NCBI RefSeq assembly: GCF_000390185.1
Contig: NZ_AQHR01000085.1
Coordinates: 310,001 to 374,000 of the forward strand
Direction of reading: 5' to 3'
Origin: Lunatimonas lonarensis
GTDB taxonomy: Bacteria > Bacteroidota > Bacteroidia > Cytophagales > Cyclobacteriaceae
Length of the DNA stretch: 64,000 bases
This document shows, piece after piece, positions 1-8,103 of the stretch (position 1 is its first letter; each line of letters starts with the position of its first letter). Both the position numbers and the translations under genes were made by a program. The notes under the pieces are model-generated. The model worked only from the letters and a program-made list of their open reading frames with translations, ran no database searches and was not told the DNA's origin.

Positions 1-1
1 G

Positions 2-70
2 CAACAGCCAGTGCCAAACACACGCATAATTTTGGTAGATTTGGCGTCTGATAATCCCGAAGCGCCTTAG
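2..70 (+). CDS. possible 3' end of an unidentified gene cut by the window edge
   Basis: Frame 2 is open from the left edge to a TAG at 68-70 and encodes about 22 residues ending RIILVDLASDNPEAP. The composition is protein-like but far too short to identify. If real, its stop lies about 110 bases before the amidohydrolase start. It could equally be chance. Confidence 0.25.
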   Translation, partial: QQPVPNTRIILVDLASDNPEAP

Positions 71-182
71 GTTACTCATACGTAAAAAAACTTCCGTTGG
101 GAAGATACCCTTATACATGCTTTGCCAAGCCTACCTCTCGTGAAGGACAGGTCTTGACTGGTTAAAAACAACGATAGTAAAA

Positions 183-1883
183 ATGCCACAATTCTTTTTT
201 GCCTCTATTCTAATCATAGCCATTTCCTGTACCTCCAAAACCCAACAGGCGGACACGGTCTTTATTAATGGAAAGATTTACACCGTCGAAGATCAGTATC
301 CGCTTGTAGAAGCAGTGGCTGTACGAGACGGAAAGATTCTGGCTTTGGGTACCAACCTCGAAGTTCTGGCCTATCAAGGAGATGCTACAGAGATTGTCGA
401 CCTGGCTGGAAAAACGATGACGCCAGGTCTGATCGAATCCCATGCACATCTGATGGACATTGGCTATAACAAACTGGAGATTGACCTCATGTATGTCACT
501 ACTTATGAGGAACTGGTGGAAAAGGTTGCCGAAGCGGCCCGATCGGCAGAGCCCGGAGAATGGATCACTGGAAGAGGATGGCATCAGGACAAATGGATAG
601 AACTCCCGAGCAACGCCGTAAAGGGCTTTCAGACGCACGATGCACTCAGTGCCGTAACGCCCAATAACCCTGTTTACCTTGCCCATGCCTCAGGACATGC
701 ATCCTTTGTCAATCAAAAAGCGATGGATCTCGCCGGTATATCTGCTTTTGGGGGTGAAAATGCCCAACAGGAAGTGGAGGGCGGCGAAATCATCCGTGAT
801 GGGTTGGGAAACCCTACCGGTGTGCTGGTAGAGCGGGCTTCTGGCTTGGTAAGCAGATTGGTGCCCAAAGATTCGCCCGAGCGTGCTGAAAAAGCCCTTG
901 AACTGGCATTGCAAGAACTGGCTGAAAAAGGCATTACCTCTTTTCATGATGCCGGAAGTGGGCAGGAAGTTATTGACCTGTTGCAAAAATTTAAATCAGA
1001 AGACCGACTGACCGCTCGCATGTATGTCATGCTGAGCAGTAGAAAGCGGGAATGGGTCAATCAGTGGTTGGAGCAGGGACCGAAAATTGATCCAGACCAC
1101 TGGCTTACCGTAAGGGCGGTTAAACTCAACATGGACGGTGCACTCGGCCCTTGGGGGGCTTGGTTGCTGGAAGACTATTCCGACAAACCCGGGCACCGTG
1201 GACACGAAACCATGCCCATGGATCTCGTATCCGAAATTGCCGAAAAGGGGTTGAAAAGTGGATTTCAAATCTGTTCACACGCTATCGGTGACCGGACCAA
1301 CCGGGAGGTATTGGATCGCTACGAAGCGGCCTTTGCCAAATTTCCGGAATTAAATGATCACCGGTTTCGTATTGAACATGCCCAGCACCTTCACCCGGAT
1401 GACATCAGCCGGTTCGGATCACTTGGTGTCATTGCCGCCATACAGGCCATTCACTTAAGTTCGGACAGGCCTTGGGCCATTGGTCGATTGGGTGCCAAGA
1501 GGATCAAGGACGGGGCTTACGTATGGCAAAAGCTGTTAGGGTCCGGGGCGATAATTTCCAACGGAACAGACGCCCCGGTTGAGCCTTTAGACCCGATTCC
1601 TTCTTTTTTCGCGTCGGTAACCCGGAAAACTCTGAAAATGCAACCTGAGGGAGGGTACGAAGCGGATCAAAAAATGACCCGCGAACAGGCACTTCGCTCG
1701 TATACCCTTGATGCGGCATTCGCCGAGTTTGAGGAGGCATTTAAAGGATCCATTTCTGTGGGCAAAGCGGCGGACTTCACTGTATTTGATCAAAATATAA
1801 TGGAAATCCCTGAAAACGACATTCTCAACACAAAAGTAGTCTTGACCATAGTAGGTGGCAAAACAGTCTACCAGGCCGATTGA
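183..1883 (+). CDS. amidohydrolase family 3 (YtcJ-like) lipoprotein
   Basis: Predicted metal-dependent amidohydrolase of 566 residues, full length for the YtcJ-like branch. The N-terminus is a short hydrophobic signal ending in a lipobox (IAISC, Cys at about 16), so it is probably anchored in the cell envelope. The fold's landmarks are in order: the composite N-terminal beta-sandwich with FINGKIYT and MTPGLIESHAHLMD (the HxH metal ligands), then SHAIGDRTNREVL, RIEHAQHLHPDD and SNGTDAPVEPLDP (histidines and the late catalytic Asp). Substrate is unknown; family members hydrolyse N-acyl or ring amide bonds. It ends 9 bases before the convergent S41 peptidase gene. Confidence 0.9.
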   Translation: MPQFFFASILIIAISCTSKTQQADTVFINGKIYTVEDQYPLVEAVAVRDGKILALGTNLEVLAYQGDATEIVDLAGKTMTPGLIESHAHLMDIGYNKLEIDLMYVTTYEELVEKVAEAARSAEPGEWITGRGWHQDKWIELPSNAVKGFQTHDALSAVTPNNPVYLAHASGHASFVNQKAMDLAGISAFGGENAQQEVEGGEIIRDGLGNPTGVLVERASGLVSRLVPKDSPERAEKALELALQELAEKGITSFHDAGSGQEVIDLLQKFKSEDRLTARMYVMLSSRKREWVNQWLEQGPKIDPDHWLTVRAVKLNMDGALGPWGAWLLEDYSDKPGHRGHETMPMDLVSEIAEKGLKSGFQICSHAIGDRTNREVLDRYEAAFAKFPELNDHRFRIEHAQHLHPDDISRFGSLGVIAAIQAIHLSSDRPWAIGRLGAKRIKDGAYVWQKLLGSGAIISNGTDAPVEPLDPIPSFFASVTRKTLKMQPEGGYEADQKMTREQALRSYTLDAAFAEFEEAFKGSISVGKAADFTVFDQNIMEIPENDILNTKVVLTIVGGKTVYQAD

Positions 1884-1892
1884 AAAGAAGAT

Positions 1893-2918
1893 TTAATCCG
1901 TCGAGCCTTGCTTTAACCAAATGATGGAAGCCTCAATAATGTGATCCTTACCAGGGGAGGCGTCCATTGGATCGGTGAGCAAGACATCTGCCGATACCCC
2001 ATGTTCCAATTGCATGCCATCTAAGTTTATTGTTTGGCTTCCGGCAAAACGATACGTCCAGCCGTTAGGAAGTTCCGCATAGACCGGAATGCCTCCCCCT
2101 CCGCCGGTCTGATCGCCAAACAAACGAGCCTGTGGCAAAGCCCGCATCATCTGCGCAAAAAAAGTAGTGGTGCTGAATGAACGTCGGTTGGTAAGGACAG
2201 CTACCTTTCCCAAGTACTTTTCTCCCGCATGGGGTGAAATCCGCATGTCCGCCCAAGGCGTAAAATCCGTCCTGCCCGGCCCCGTTTTAAAACGCTGACG
2301 GGCATAGATCACTTCCTCCTCAATAAAACGGGATGCAATAGTAAGTGCATTTTGCAAATTACCACCCCCATTGCTTCGCACATCTAGGATCAATCCCTCA
2401 TGAAATTGCATCAGGCGAACAATCTCATCCATGTGCTGAGGAGTTAAGGTGCGTTCAAAGGACCTGTAATTGACATACAATACGTTGTTTACGGTCTGTG
2501 CATGCAAGGGACCTATGATCCTAAAAGTCGTCCCAAGATAAACATCATCGATCAGCTGTTGGTCGTAAAACAATGGAAAGCCTTCAAACCAGCTCCAATT
2601 GCGGGAACGGTTAAACGTGCTCAATAAATTGACATGGCCGTCTTGCAGTTCCCCAAGCATATCCCCCAATACATCAAAAAGCGCATCCGGGGCCATGTTT
2701 TCATGGATCAATGGACTGTACTGCTGTCTCACCGCTTCCCAATCAATCTGCTTCTCATCAAAGAAGCTGTATCGGTTATTGACATCACTCCATAAATGTT
2801 CGAATGCGGCCCTTGGACTGGCCTCCGGAGCCCTAGGGGCAATGATTTCCTCGCAGGACATGGCTAATAACGCCAAAAAGAACCCTACTAATCTGCTCAA
2901 AACTACCTGCTGTCTCAT
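1893..2918 (-). CDS. S41 family peptidase, lipoprotein
   Basis: Predicted C-terminal-processing/tricorn-type serine peptidase of 341 residues. It begins with a lipoprotein signal (LLALLAMSC). The S41 core is visible as LILDVRSNGGGN, then NRRSFSTTTFF, which carries the likely nucleophile Ser, then GDQTGGGGG, where glycine stands in place of the lysine used by Ctp/Tsp peptidases. That pattern fits the tricorn-like branch. No clear PDZ domain is seen. Its ATG overlaps the stop of the upstream gene (2915-3682) by four bases (ATGA), so the two are translationally coupled. Substrate unknown. Confidence 0.85.
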   Translation of the reverse strand: MRQQVVLSRLVGFFLALLAMSCEEIIAPRAPEASPRAAFEHLWSDVNNRYSFFDEKQIDWEAVRQQYSPLIHENMAPDALFDVLGDMLGELQDGHVNLLSTFNRSRNWSWFEGFPLFYDQQLIDDVYLGTTFRIIGPLHAQTVNNVLYVNYRSFERTLTPQHMDEIVRLMQFHEGLILDVRSNGGGNLQNALTIASRFIEEEVIYARQRFKTGPGRTDFTPWADMRISPHAGEKYLGKVAVLTNRRSFSTTTFFAQMMRALPQARLFGDQTGGGGGIPVYAELPNGWTYRFAGSQTINLDGMQLEHGVSADVLLTDPMDASPGKDHIIEASIIWLKQGSTD

Positions 2919-3682
2919 AGCTGAAAATTTAATTGGAAGAAATAATGACCAATGGAGCGTTGGGAACGCTGAGCGCTTTCCAAATGGGTATAATTGAAAC
3001 GGTAACCCACACCGATTTCATTGCCATTGGAAAGTTGGTAGAACAGCTGGTTCAGAATGCCCAAATCCTGCTGCTGAAAGGGTTGAAACAAGCGTATGGA
3101 TTGCCAAAACGCATTGAATGTAGACTGTTCGTGCAAAAATGGATCCGGCGGACTGGTTACATAAGAGGCTGAAAACAGGAAACCTATCACCTGCCAATGG
3201 GCCTGGGAGGAAAACCTCCATTGCTCCGTTTTTCCAAAAAAAGTTTCATAACGTACCGCCGGACCAAAAGAAGTATGAAAATCAAACCTGGGATTGAAAT
3301 TCTGGGCATCCTGGAAATTACGTAAGCTCAGGGCATTGTTATTGGACCAACCCAGGGTAAATTTTTCCGGCAACCAGGCCGCCTTGTAGAAGGTGTAGGT
3401 CATCACTTGGGCATGGGTACCAACCATGCTTGCATCAAAGGCATTTTGCATGGGAATTCGGCTGAAATGAAGGTAAACCTCATCGGTTTTCTTTTCCCCT
3501 ACACTGGCATAGCCCAAAGTAAAACCAAATGAAGCCCCCTGATACAACAAGGGTGAATAGGCGAAATCCCTCTCCCACGCATTGTGCGTGCCCGCATTCC
3601 AAAAAATAGTACGTTGATTGTCCTGGGCAACTACCGATACTTGTACGAAGAGCGGTATAATCATCAATAGCCATGCTTTCAT
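2915..3682 (-). CDS. exported protein of unknown function, probable small outer-membrane barrel
   Basis: 255 residues from the ATG at 3682. An upstream in-frame start at 3766 exists, but it would add 28 residues before a good signal peptide (MKAWLLMIIPLFVQVSVVAQ), so the internal ATG is preferred. After the signal the chain alternates aromatic and polar residues (for example FGFTLGYASVG and FFQLNFQL at the C-terminus), as in outer-membrane beta-barrels, and it ends in a hydrophobic/aromatic residue pattern. I do not recognise a family. Its stop overlaps the start of the S41 peptidase gene, which suggests that the peptidase and this protein work together in the envelope. Confidence 0.65.
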   Translation of the reverse strand: MKAWLLMIIPLFVQVSVVAQDNQRTIFWNAGTHNAWERDFAYSPLLYQGASFGFTLGYASVGEKKTDEVYLHFSRIPMQNAFDASMVGTHAQVMTYTFYKAAWLPEKFTLGWSNNNALSLRNFQDAQNFNPRFDFHTSFGPAVRYETFFGKTEQWRFSSQAHWQVIGFLFSASYVTSPPDPFLHEQSTFNAFWQSIRLFQPFQQQDLGILNQLFYQLSNGNEIGVGYRFNYTHLESAQRSQRSIGHYFFQLNFQL

Positions 3683-3778
3683 TTCTCTAAATTTACACGT
3701 CAATAGTTGGTATACGGATTTTGGAGACCTAGTGGGCAAAAACCAAGCAAGCTGAGTTTGACACAACTGATCATCTTT

Positions 3779-4594
3779 TCACTGTGCTTTTAGTGATGCC
3801 AAAGCAACTGCACCGATAAGTAGATATAAAATCTCCAAGATCCAAAAATGGAGCTGGAAAACTCCTGAAGCCAGGATCAAACTGGGAAAAACGGGTAACA
3901 TGGCATTGGAGGTGCCATGGGCTATCAAGGCAGATAAGGGCTTGTTATTTGAGGCTTTTACTACCCAGGAAAAGAAAAAGGACAATCCGATACATCCGAT
4001 CAGAAAGGCAGAAAAAGGCATAAAGACCTGAAAGGAATCCGGTATAAACCACAAGGGGGCATGCCACAGAGCCCAAATAATTCCCAGGATGGTATTTCCC
4101 AGCAAAATACCATACCTGGATTCCAAGTAAGGCATGATGTAGCCACGCCAACCTATCTCCTCTTGGCCTCCACCAAAAAAGACCATGACCAGCCAGTAAA
4201 TCGGGAAAACAAAAATGGTGGGCAATAGCATGGGCAAGCGCTCATAGCCGAAAAATCCAGGAAGGTACCAAGCCAGGAAATTGGCCAGTCCCATAGCCCC
4301 AAAAATGATCAGCCATACTTTCCAACCAAATTTGAAAGAGAGAAATGACCGAAGAAAGGGTTTAACTGCTGACTTCCCTTGGAGGGTCCTGATAGAATAA
4401 ACCGCTGCGATGCTAGGACCAAATGCCCCCAAAATGATTGTAGGCATACTCAATATACTTCTAAGGTTTTCGTCCCAGTCCCATATACCCAATCCACCCA
4501 TAACAAAGGGTAACCAAAGTAGCCATGACCATAAAAAGGTGATTACAAAGAACCGGATAGGAGTGGATTTTTTGTTTGATACTTCTGGACTCAT
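3779..4594 (-). CDS. CPBP family intramembrane glutamic endopeptidase
   Basis: 271-residue polytopic membrane protein of the CPBP (Abi, Rce1-like) family. Motif 1 is EEIGWRGY (the EExxxR catalytic pair plus Arg) and motif 2 is WALWHAPLWF (the conserved His); a third conserved region follows near LSALIAHGTSNAMLP. Family members cleave prenylated proteins or peptides, or act in bacteriocin self-immunity; the role here is unknown. Its ATG overlaps the stop of the preceding gene, itself another CPBP protein, by four bases, so two related but diverged membrane proteases are made together. Confidence 0.85.
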   Translation of the reverse strand: MSPEVSNKKSTPIRFFVITFLWSWLLWLPFVMGGLGIWDWDENLRSILSMPTIILGAFGPSIAAVYSIRTLQGKSAVKPFLRSFLSFKFGWKVWLIIFGAMGLANFLAWYLPGFFGYERLPMLLPTIFVFPIYWLVMVFFGGGQEEIGWRGYIMPYLESRYGILLGNTILGIIWALWHAPLWFIPDSFQVFMPFSAFLIGCIGLSFFFSWVVKASNNKPLSALIAHGTSNAMLPVFPSLILASGVFQLHFWILEILYLLIGAVALASLKAQ

Positions 4595-5349
4595 AGGAAT
4601 ATTTTTTCAAGAATAACCATGCCCACATGCGCGAAAATATGTGCCAAAAAAGCACTTTCCAGCCCTTTTTTCCAGTACAGCCACCCGAATACAAGACCCC
4701 CTAGCGAATTGCCGATAAGGACATAAGCAAGCATGATACTGCTAGGATGATCTACTGACTGAAAAACTATAGGGAAATGGCCTAGGGCGAAGAGGAGCGC
4801 TGCCAAGGTGATTCCTATCCAATAAGCCATAGGTTTAGTCCCCTTAAAAATCTTTGCCGCTATCCAGACCAGCAAAGTCATCAATCCAAAACGCATTAGG
4901 ATTTCTTCCGTGATGCCACCATATAGGAACCTGGCGGCTAAAGTAAGTTGAATGTTTGCGGTGAGTTGTTCAAATTCGGAAGGTACCAATCCTCTACCAA
5001 TTAGCCCAAGTAATCCCAATACAATTCCTGTAAGTAATCCTCCGAGAATCCCATAGATTAGTATTTCGCGGGTTTGTGGGGAATCTTCTTTTAGGCCGAC
5101 CATCTTTTCGAGGATGGGAACACTCAGGTTAACCTTTTCGTAGAGGAGGGTTCCCACAATCACCGCTATCAACATAATGATCGTAGGATTGATCAAGATC
5201 AGCCATTGGATTTGGGATGGAGTAAACTGTTCCTCCAAAATAGATTGCATTTCCTCAGGCAATGGAAAATCCACCGTCAACATGGACAACATGCCCAATA
5301 GGCCAAGGAAGAATAAACTTAGCCCGAGATAAAACTTTTTTGATTTCAT
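4591..5349 (-). CDS. CPBP family intramembrane metalloprotease/glutamic endopeptidase (second copy)
   Basis: 252 residues with about six to eight hydrophobic segments. The CPBP signature appears as GGITEEILMRFG (EExxxR) followed by LLFALGHFP (His) and YVLIGNSLGGLVFGWLYWKKG, typical of the family's last motif. It is much diverged from the neighbouring CPBP gene, so the pair is not a recent duplication. Upstream, between this gene and the alpha/beta hydrolase genes, lie an AT-rich repetitive stretch and a perfect palindrome, so this gene probably has its own promoter. Confidence 0.85.
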   Translation of the reverse strand: MKSKKFYLGLSLFFLGLLGMLSMLTVDFPLPEEMQSILEEQFTPSQIQWLILINPTIIMLIAVIVGTLLYEKVNLSVPILEKMVGLKEDSPQTREILIYGILGGLLTGIVLGLLGLIGRGLVPSEFEQLTANIQLTLAARFLYGGITEEILMRFGLMTLLVWIAAKIFKGTKPMAYWIGITLAALLFALGHFPIVFQSVDHPSSIMLAYVLIGNSLGGLVFGWLYWKKGLESAFLAHIFAHVGMVILEKIFL

Positions 5350-5365
5350 GGATGCTGGGGAATTG

Positions 5366-5421
5366 AAGATATTGATAGAAATTAATTGATATTGATTGAT
5401 ATTGGATACTGATAGATATTA
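5366..5421. repeat. AT-rich stretch of degenerate direct repeats
   Basis: About 55 bases made largely of repeats of TTGATATTGAT and close variants (GATATTGATAG, TTGATATTGATTGATATTGG, GATAGATATT). It lies directly upstream of the CPBP gene starting at 5349 and may contain its promoter. Units are too irregular and short for a CRISPR or an origin. Confidence 0.6.
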
Positions 5422-5440
5422 TTTGTGGATAGTACGGGAA

Positions 5441-5469
5441 ACCTGTCAGGTTTTTAAAACCTGACAGGT
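5441..5469. repeat. perfect 14-bp inverted repeat (hairpin)
   Basis: Arms ACCTGTCAGGTTTT and AAAACCTGACAGGT are separated by a single T, giving a perfect 29-base palindrome. It lies just downstream of the stop of the alpha/beta hydrolase gene ending at 5481. From memory, near-identical palindromes are frequent between genes of many Bacteroidota, which suggests a dispersed REP-like element or a bidirectional terminator rather than a gene-specific operator. Confidence 0.8.
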
Positions 5470-5480
5470 CTGTTTTAAAC

Positions 5481-6272
5481 TTATAAACCTTCCAAAAAAG
5501 CTTTCAATGCACGGTTAAAGTCCACAGGATTATCCTGATTGGCAATATGGTTGGCATTGGGGATTTCAATACATTGGCTGGAGGGTTCCTTTTTATACCA
5601 AGCTTTGGAAGCGCTTTTGATAAAGCCCAAGTCTTTTTCTCCGTAAATCATCAAAAGGGGAACTTTGGTGGGTTGGGGTGAAGAATCGATCAAATCGTAG
5701 CACATGTCAGCCGTGATTTTTAATGCTAACTTCTTACCGATTTTCCCGATACTTCTGGCTAAATAGTCCTGAACTTCCTTTTTTACTGCCCTATGTTTCC
5801 CAAAAGAGTTGCAGAACATTATCTCCGGTATCAAGCCCATCAAAAAGATAAAAACGGGAACAAGCGGTTTAGCCCAATTCCCCACATGGGATTTCAGCTC
5901 AATTCCTGGGGCATGTACCACAGCCATCACTTTTTCGGGATAGTTGAGTTGGAAATGCTGGGCAACCATACTGCCCAGGGACTGACCTACCAAAACTGCC
6001 TCGGAAATTTGTAAGGACTCCATCAGCTCATTCAAACATTCTGCAGACAATTCAGTGAAGCGCTTGTGGTAATTTTCCAAAGTGGAAGCACCATGGCCCG
6101 GTAAATCCCACACCAAAACCTTGTAATGCTCCTCTAAGGATGCCAGCTGTTCTTGGAAAGTCAAATGATCCATTCCTACTCCATGGATAAATACCAAAGC
6201 AGGACCAGAGTCTATATCTGACAGTTTATAATGGATATCTCCGTAAGCGCTTGAAATGCTTCCTTTCTTCAT
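5481..6272 (-). CDS. alpha/beta hydrolase
   Basis: 263 residues from the ATG at 6272, chosen because it forms an ATGA overlap with the upstream hydrolase's stop and aligns with that paralogue's N-terminus; an in-frame start at 6302 would add ten residues. The alpha/beta hydrolase core is clear: oxyanion HGVG, nucleophile elbow GQSLGS, acid in YGEKDLG and the C-terminal His in NANHIANQDNP. A cap domain lies in between. No signal peptide, so cytoplasmic. Likely esterase or lactonase; substrate unknown. Paralogous to the next gene. Confidence 0.85.
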   Translation of the reverse strand: MKKGSISSAYGDIHYKLSDIDSGPALVFIHGVGMDHLTFQEQLASLEEHYKVLVWDLPGHGASTLENYHKRFTELSAECLNELMESLQISEAVLVGQSLGSMVAQHFQLNYPEKVMAVVHAPGIELKSHVGNWAKPLVPVFIFLMGLIPEIMFCNSFGKHRAVKKEVQDYLARSIGKIGKKLALKITADMCYDLIDSSPQPTKVPLLMIYGEKDLGFIKSASKAWYKKEPSSQCIEIPNANHIANQDNPVDFNRALKAFLEGL

Positions 6273-7051
6273 GTTAACTTGTTCAAGTTCTCCTTTAAGC
6301 AATTATTGAAAGCCACTGGATCGTCGAGGTTGCCCACATGGCCCACCCCTTTTAAGTCAATCACTTTTGCCGATGGATTTACTTCTATTGCCTTAAGTGT
6401 TGATTTTAACATGCCGTTGATCCCTTTGTCAAATTCACACCTGATCAGGGTGTAGGGGACAGGGCATTGGGCAATAAATTCTGTATAGTCATAATTTACC
6501 AAATTATATCTGAAATGGGGAATGGCAGCCACTGCCTTTACAAACATTTGTAAGCATACTTCTTTTGCGGATGCATTCATGGCGGTTTGGTCAGCCATCA
6601 GATTCAGGTACCAATTTTTAAAGTAACGGAGCATCAAGGCATCGAAACCTCTGAATAAAGGAGCCAAAAATTTGGGGAATTTCATTTGTCCGGTAGTACC
6701 AAAAGTGGTTAAGCTTAGGAATTTTTCCGGAACTTGACTGACAACTTCATAGCCCAGGACTCCTCCGGCAGAATTACCGACAAAATGGATGCGCTCCAAA
6801 TCCAGGTCTTTGATCAATTGGATTATATCCTCAGCAAAAAAGGTTAAGGCATATTGCTCAGTGGTATTGGGTATCGGCTTTGGAGAATCCCCATGTCCCC
6901 TAAGGGATATCAACACTACCTTGTATTGGGTCGAAAAATATTCCTGTTGCTGCTGAAATTGGATAATGCTTCCCCCCGCCCCATGTACAAAAAGAATGGT
7001 GTCTTGGTTCTCTTTTCCTCTAATGCTGTACTTAAGTTGAATATTATTCAT
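6269..7051 (-). CDS. alpha/beta hydrolase (paralogue of the adjacent gene)
   Basis: 260 residues from the ATG at 7051. A TTG at 7078 would overlap the preceding membrane-protein stop (TTGA) and add nine residues, so the start is uncertain. Landmarks are HGAGGS, the nucleophile elbow GNSAGG, the acid region RCEFDKG and the C-terminal His in GVGHVGNLDDP. The C-terminal pattern, H followed by N-x-D(N)-P-V-x-FN, matches the downstream paralogue, so the two come from a tandem duplication. Cytoplasmic; substrate unknown. Confidence 0.85.
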   Translation of the reverse strand: MNNIQLKYSIRGKENQDTILFVHGAGGSIIQFQQQQEYFSTQYKVVLISLRGHGDSPKPIPNTTEQYALTFFAEDIIQLIKDLDLERIHFVGNSAGGVLGYEVVSQVPEKFLSLTTFGTTGQMKFPKFLAPLFRGFDALMLRYFKNWYLNLMADQTAMNASAKEVCLQMFVKAVAAIPHFRYNLVNYDYTEFIAQCPVPYTLIRCEFDKGINGMLKSTLKAIEVNPSAKVIDLKGVGHVGNLDDPVAFNNCLKENLNKLT

Positions 7052-7074
7052 GATAATATCGATAGAATTAAAAG

Positions 7075-7980
7075 TCAAAATTTATCTTTTCCTTCAAAGT
7101 GATAGCCCCGGAATATCCAAACCACTATCCATCCGAAAATAAATGAGGAAGAGGCAGTTTCAACCATGTGGCTGAACCTGACACTTGCCAAAGACATCAG
7201 AGGATTGGGAAGGATATGCACCAAATGTGGTATGCCAAACAGTAACCCCACGAGAAAGGCCGTTTGCCATAGACTTACATTGGAGCCTCTCAAAACCAAC
7301 AAAGCAACAAGTGCAAAAATCACCCCCCTAAACAGTTGCAGCAACAACAAACTTGGCGTGTTTAAAAATGTATCCAGGGTATGTGAAAAGAAAGGTTTGA
7401 TTTCCCCGGGGCTGCCATAAAACTCCCTTAGCTCAGGGTTCTGCCAGGCAATGAAATATCCTGCCAGCCAATAAACGATCAAATAAATCACAGCGATAAT
7501 GCCCAATTTCAAAAGCAACTGCTTGATTGGTAAGCTTGGACCATTTGATTGGTCATTGAAGTCTTCCCTTTTTTTCCATTTGCCACAAATCAATATGGCA
7601 AGTGGTATATAAATCAATGGAATAGCTAAACCCATCAGGAACAAACGGGGAAGCAGTGGAGGAGGCACGGATGTTTCGCTTAAAAAATACCAGGACTCTA
7701 TTTGAGTAAGAAAAGTGAATGAACCATAATAGGCCAGTCCAAGAACCAAAGCCAATCGCAAACCATTCCAACGGGAAGTCATGATCAATCCAATAATCAA
7801 GCCTGTATTTATGATCCCCAACAAGAGCAGGGCAATGCCTTCATCCATCAACCCAGGTTCGGATGGCTGATCAGGTATTAGGTCTCCCGTCGCCATTGTT
7901 CCCAAAATCCAAATGGGGAAATAGAGCATCAAAAGCAAAAGGAACCTTAAGCTCCATTTCAAAATTATTTTGGTTTCCAT
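7075..7980 (-). CDS. polytopic membrane protein of unknown function
   Basis: 301 residues with about eight hydrophobic segments and no signal cleavage site. The last third (LLFGIPHLVHILPNP and SHMVETASSSFIFGWIVVW) recalls the final segments of CPBP proteases, but no EExxxR motif is present, so I do not assign that family. It is first in a unit with the two alpha/beta hydrolases, whose genes follow with almost no spacing, and it may be their membrane partner. A small hairpin (GTGGTT/AACCAC) lies in the 123 bases upstream. Confidence 0.7.
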   Translation of the reverse strand: METKIILKWSLRFLLLLMLYFPIWILGTMATGDLIPDQPSEPGLMDEGIALLLLGIINTGLIIGLIMTSRWNGLRLALVLGLAYYGSFTFLTQIESWYFLSETSVPPPLLPRLFLMGLAIPLIYIPLAILICGKWKKREDFNDQSNGPSLPIKQLLLKLGIIAVIYLIVYWLAGYFIAWQNPELREFYGSPGEIKPFFSHTLDTFLNTPSLLLLQLFRGVIFALVALLVLRGSNVSLWQTAFLVGLLFGIPHLVHILPNPLMSLASVRFSHMVETASSSFIFGWIVVWIFRGYHFEGKDKF

Positions 7981-8103
7981 TTTTTTCGAATTGGTGTAAA
8001 AAAAACTGACTTATACAGTCCGAATTCTCTCATCGAAATTTCGGTCATTGTTCATGGTGGTTAACCCAAACCACAATGGGATTTTAAACAATGTGATTTT
8101 AAT

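Noticed and set aside
5366-5421. CRISPR or replication-origin repeats
   Set aside because: Units are short and irregular without spacers; no cas genes, dnaA or partition genes around.
7075-7980. Third CPBP protease
   Set aside because: The last segments resemble the family, but EExxxR is absent.
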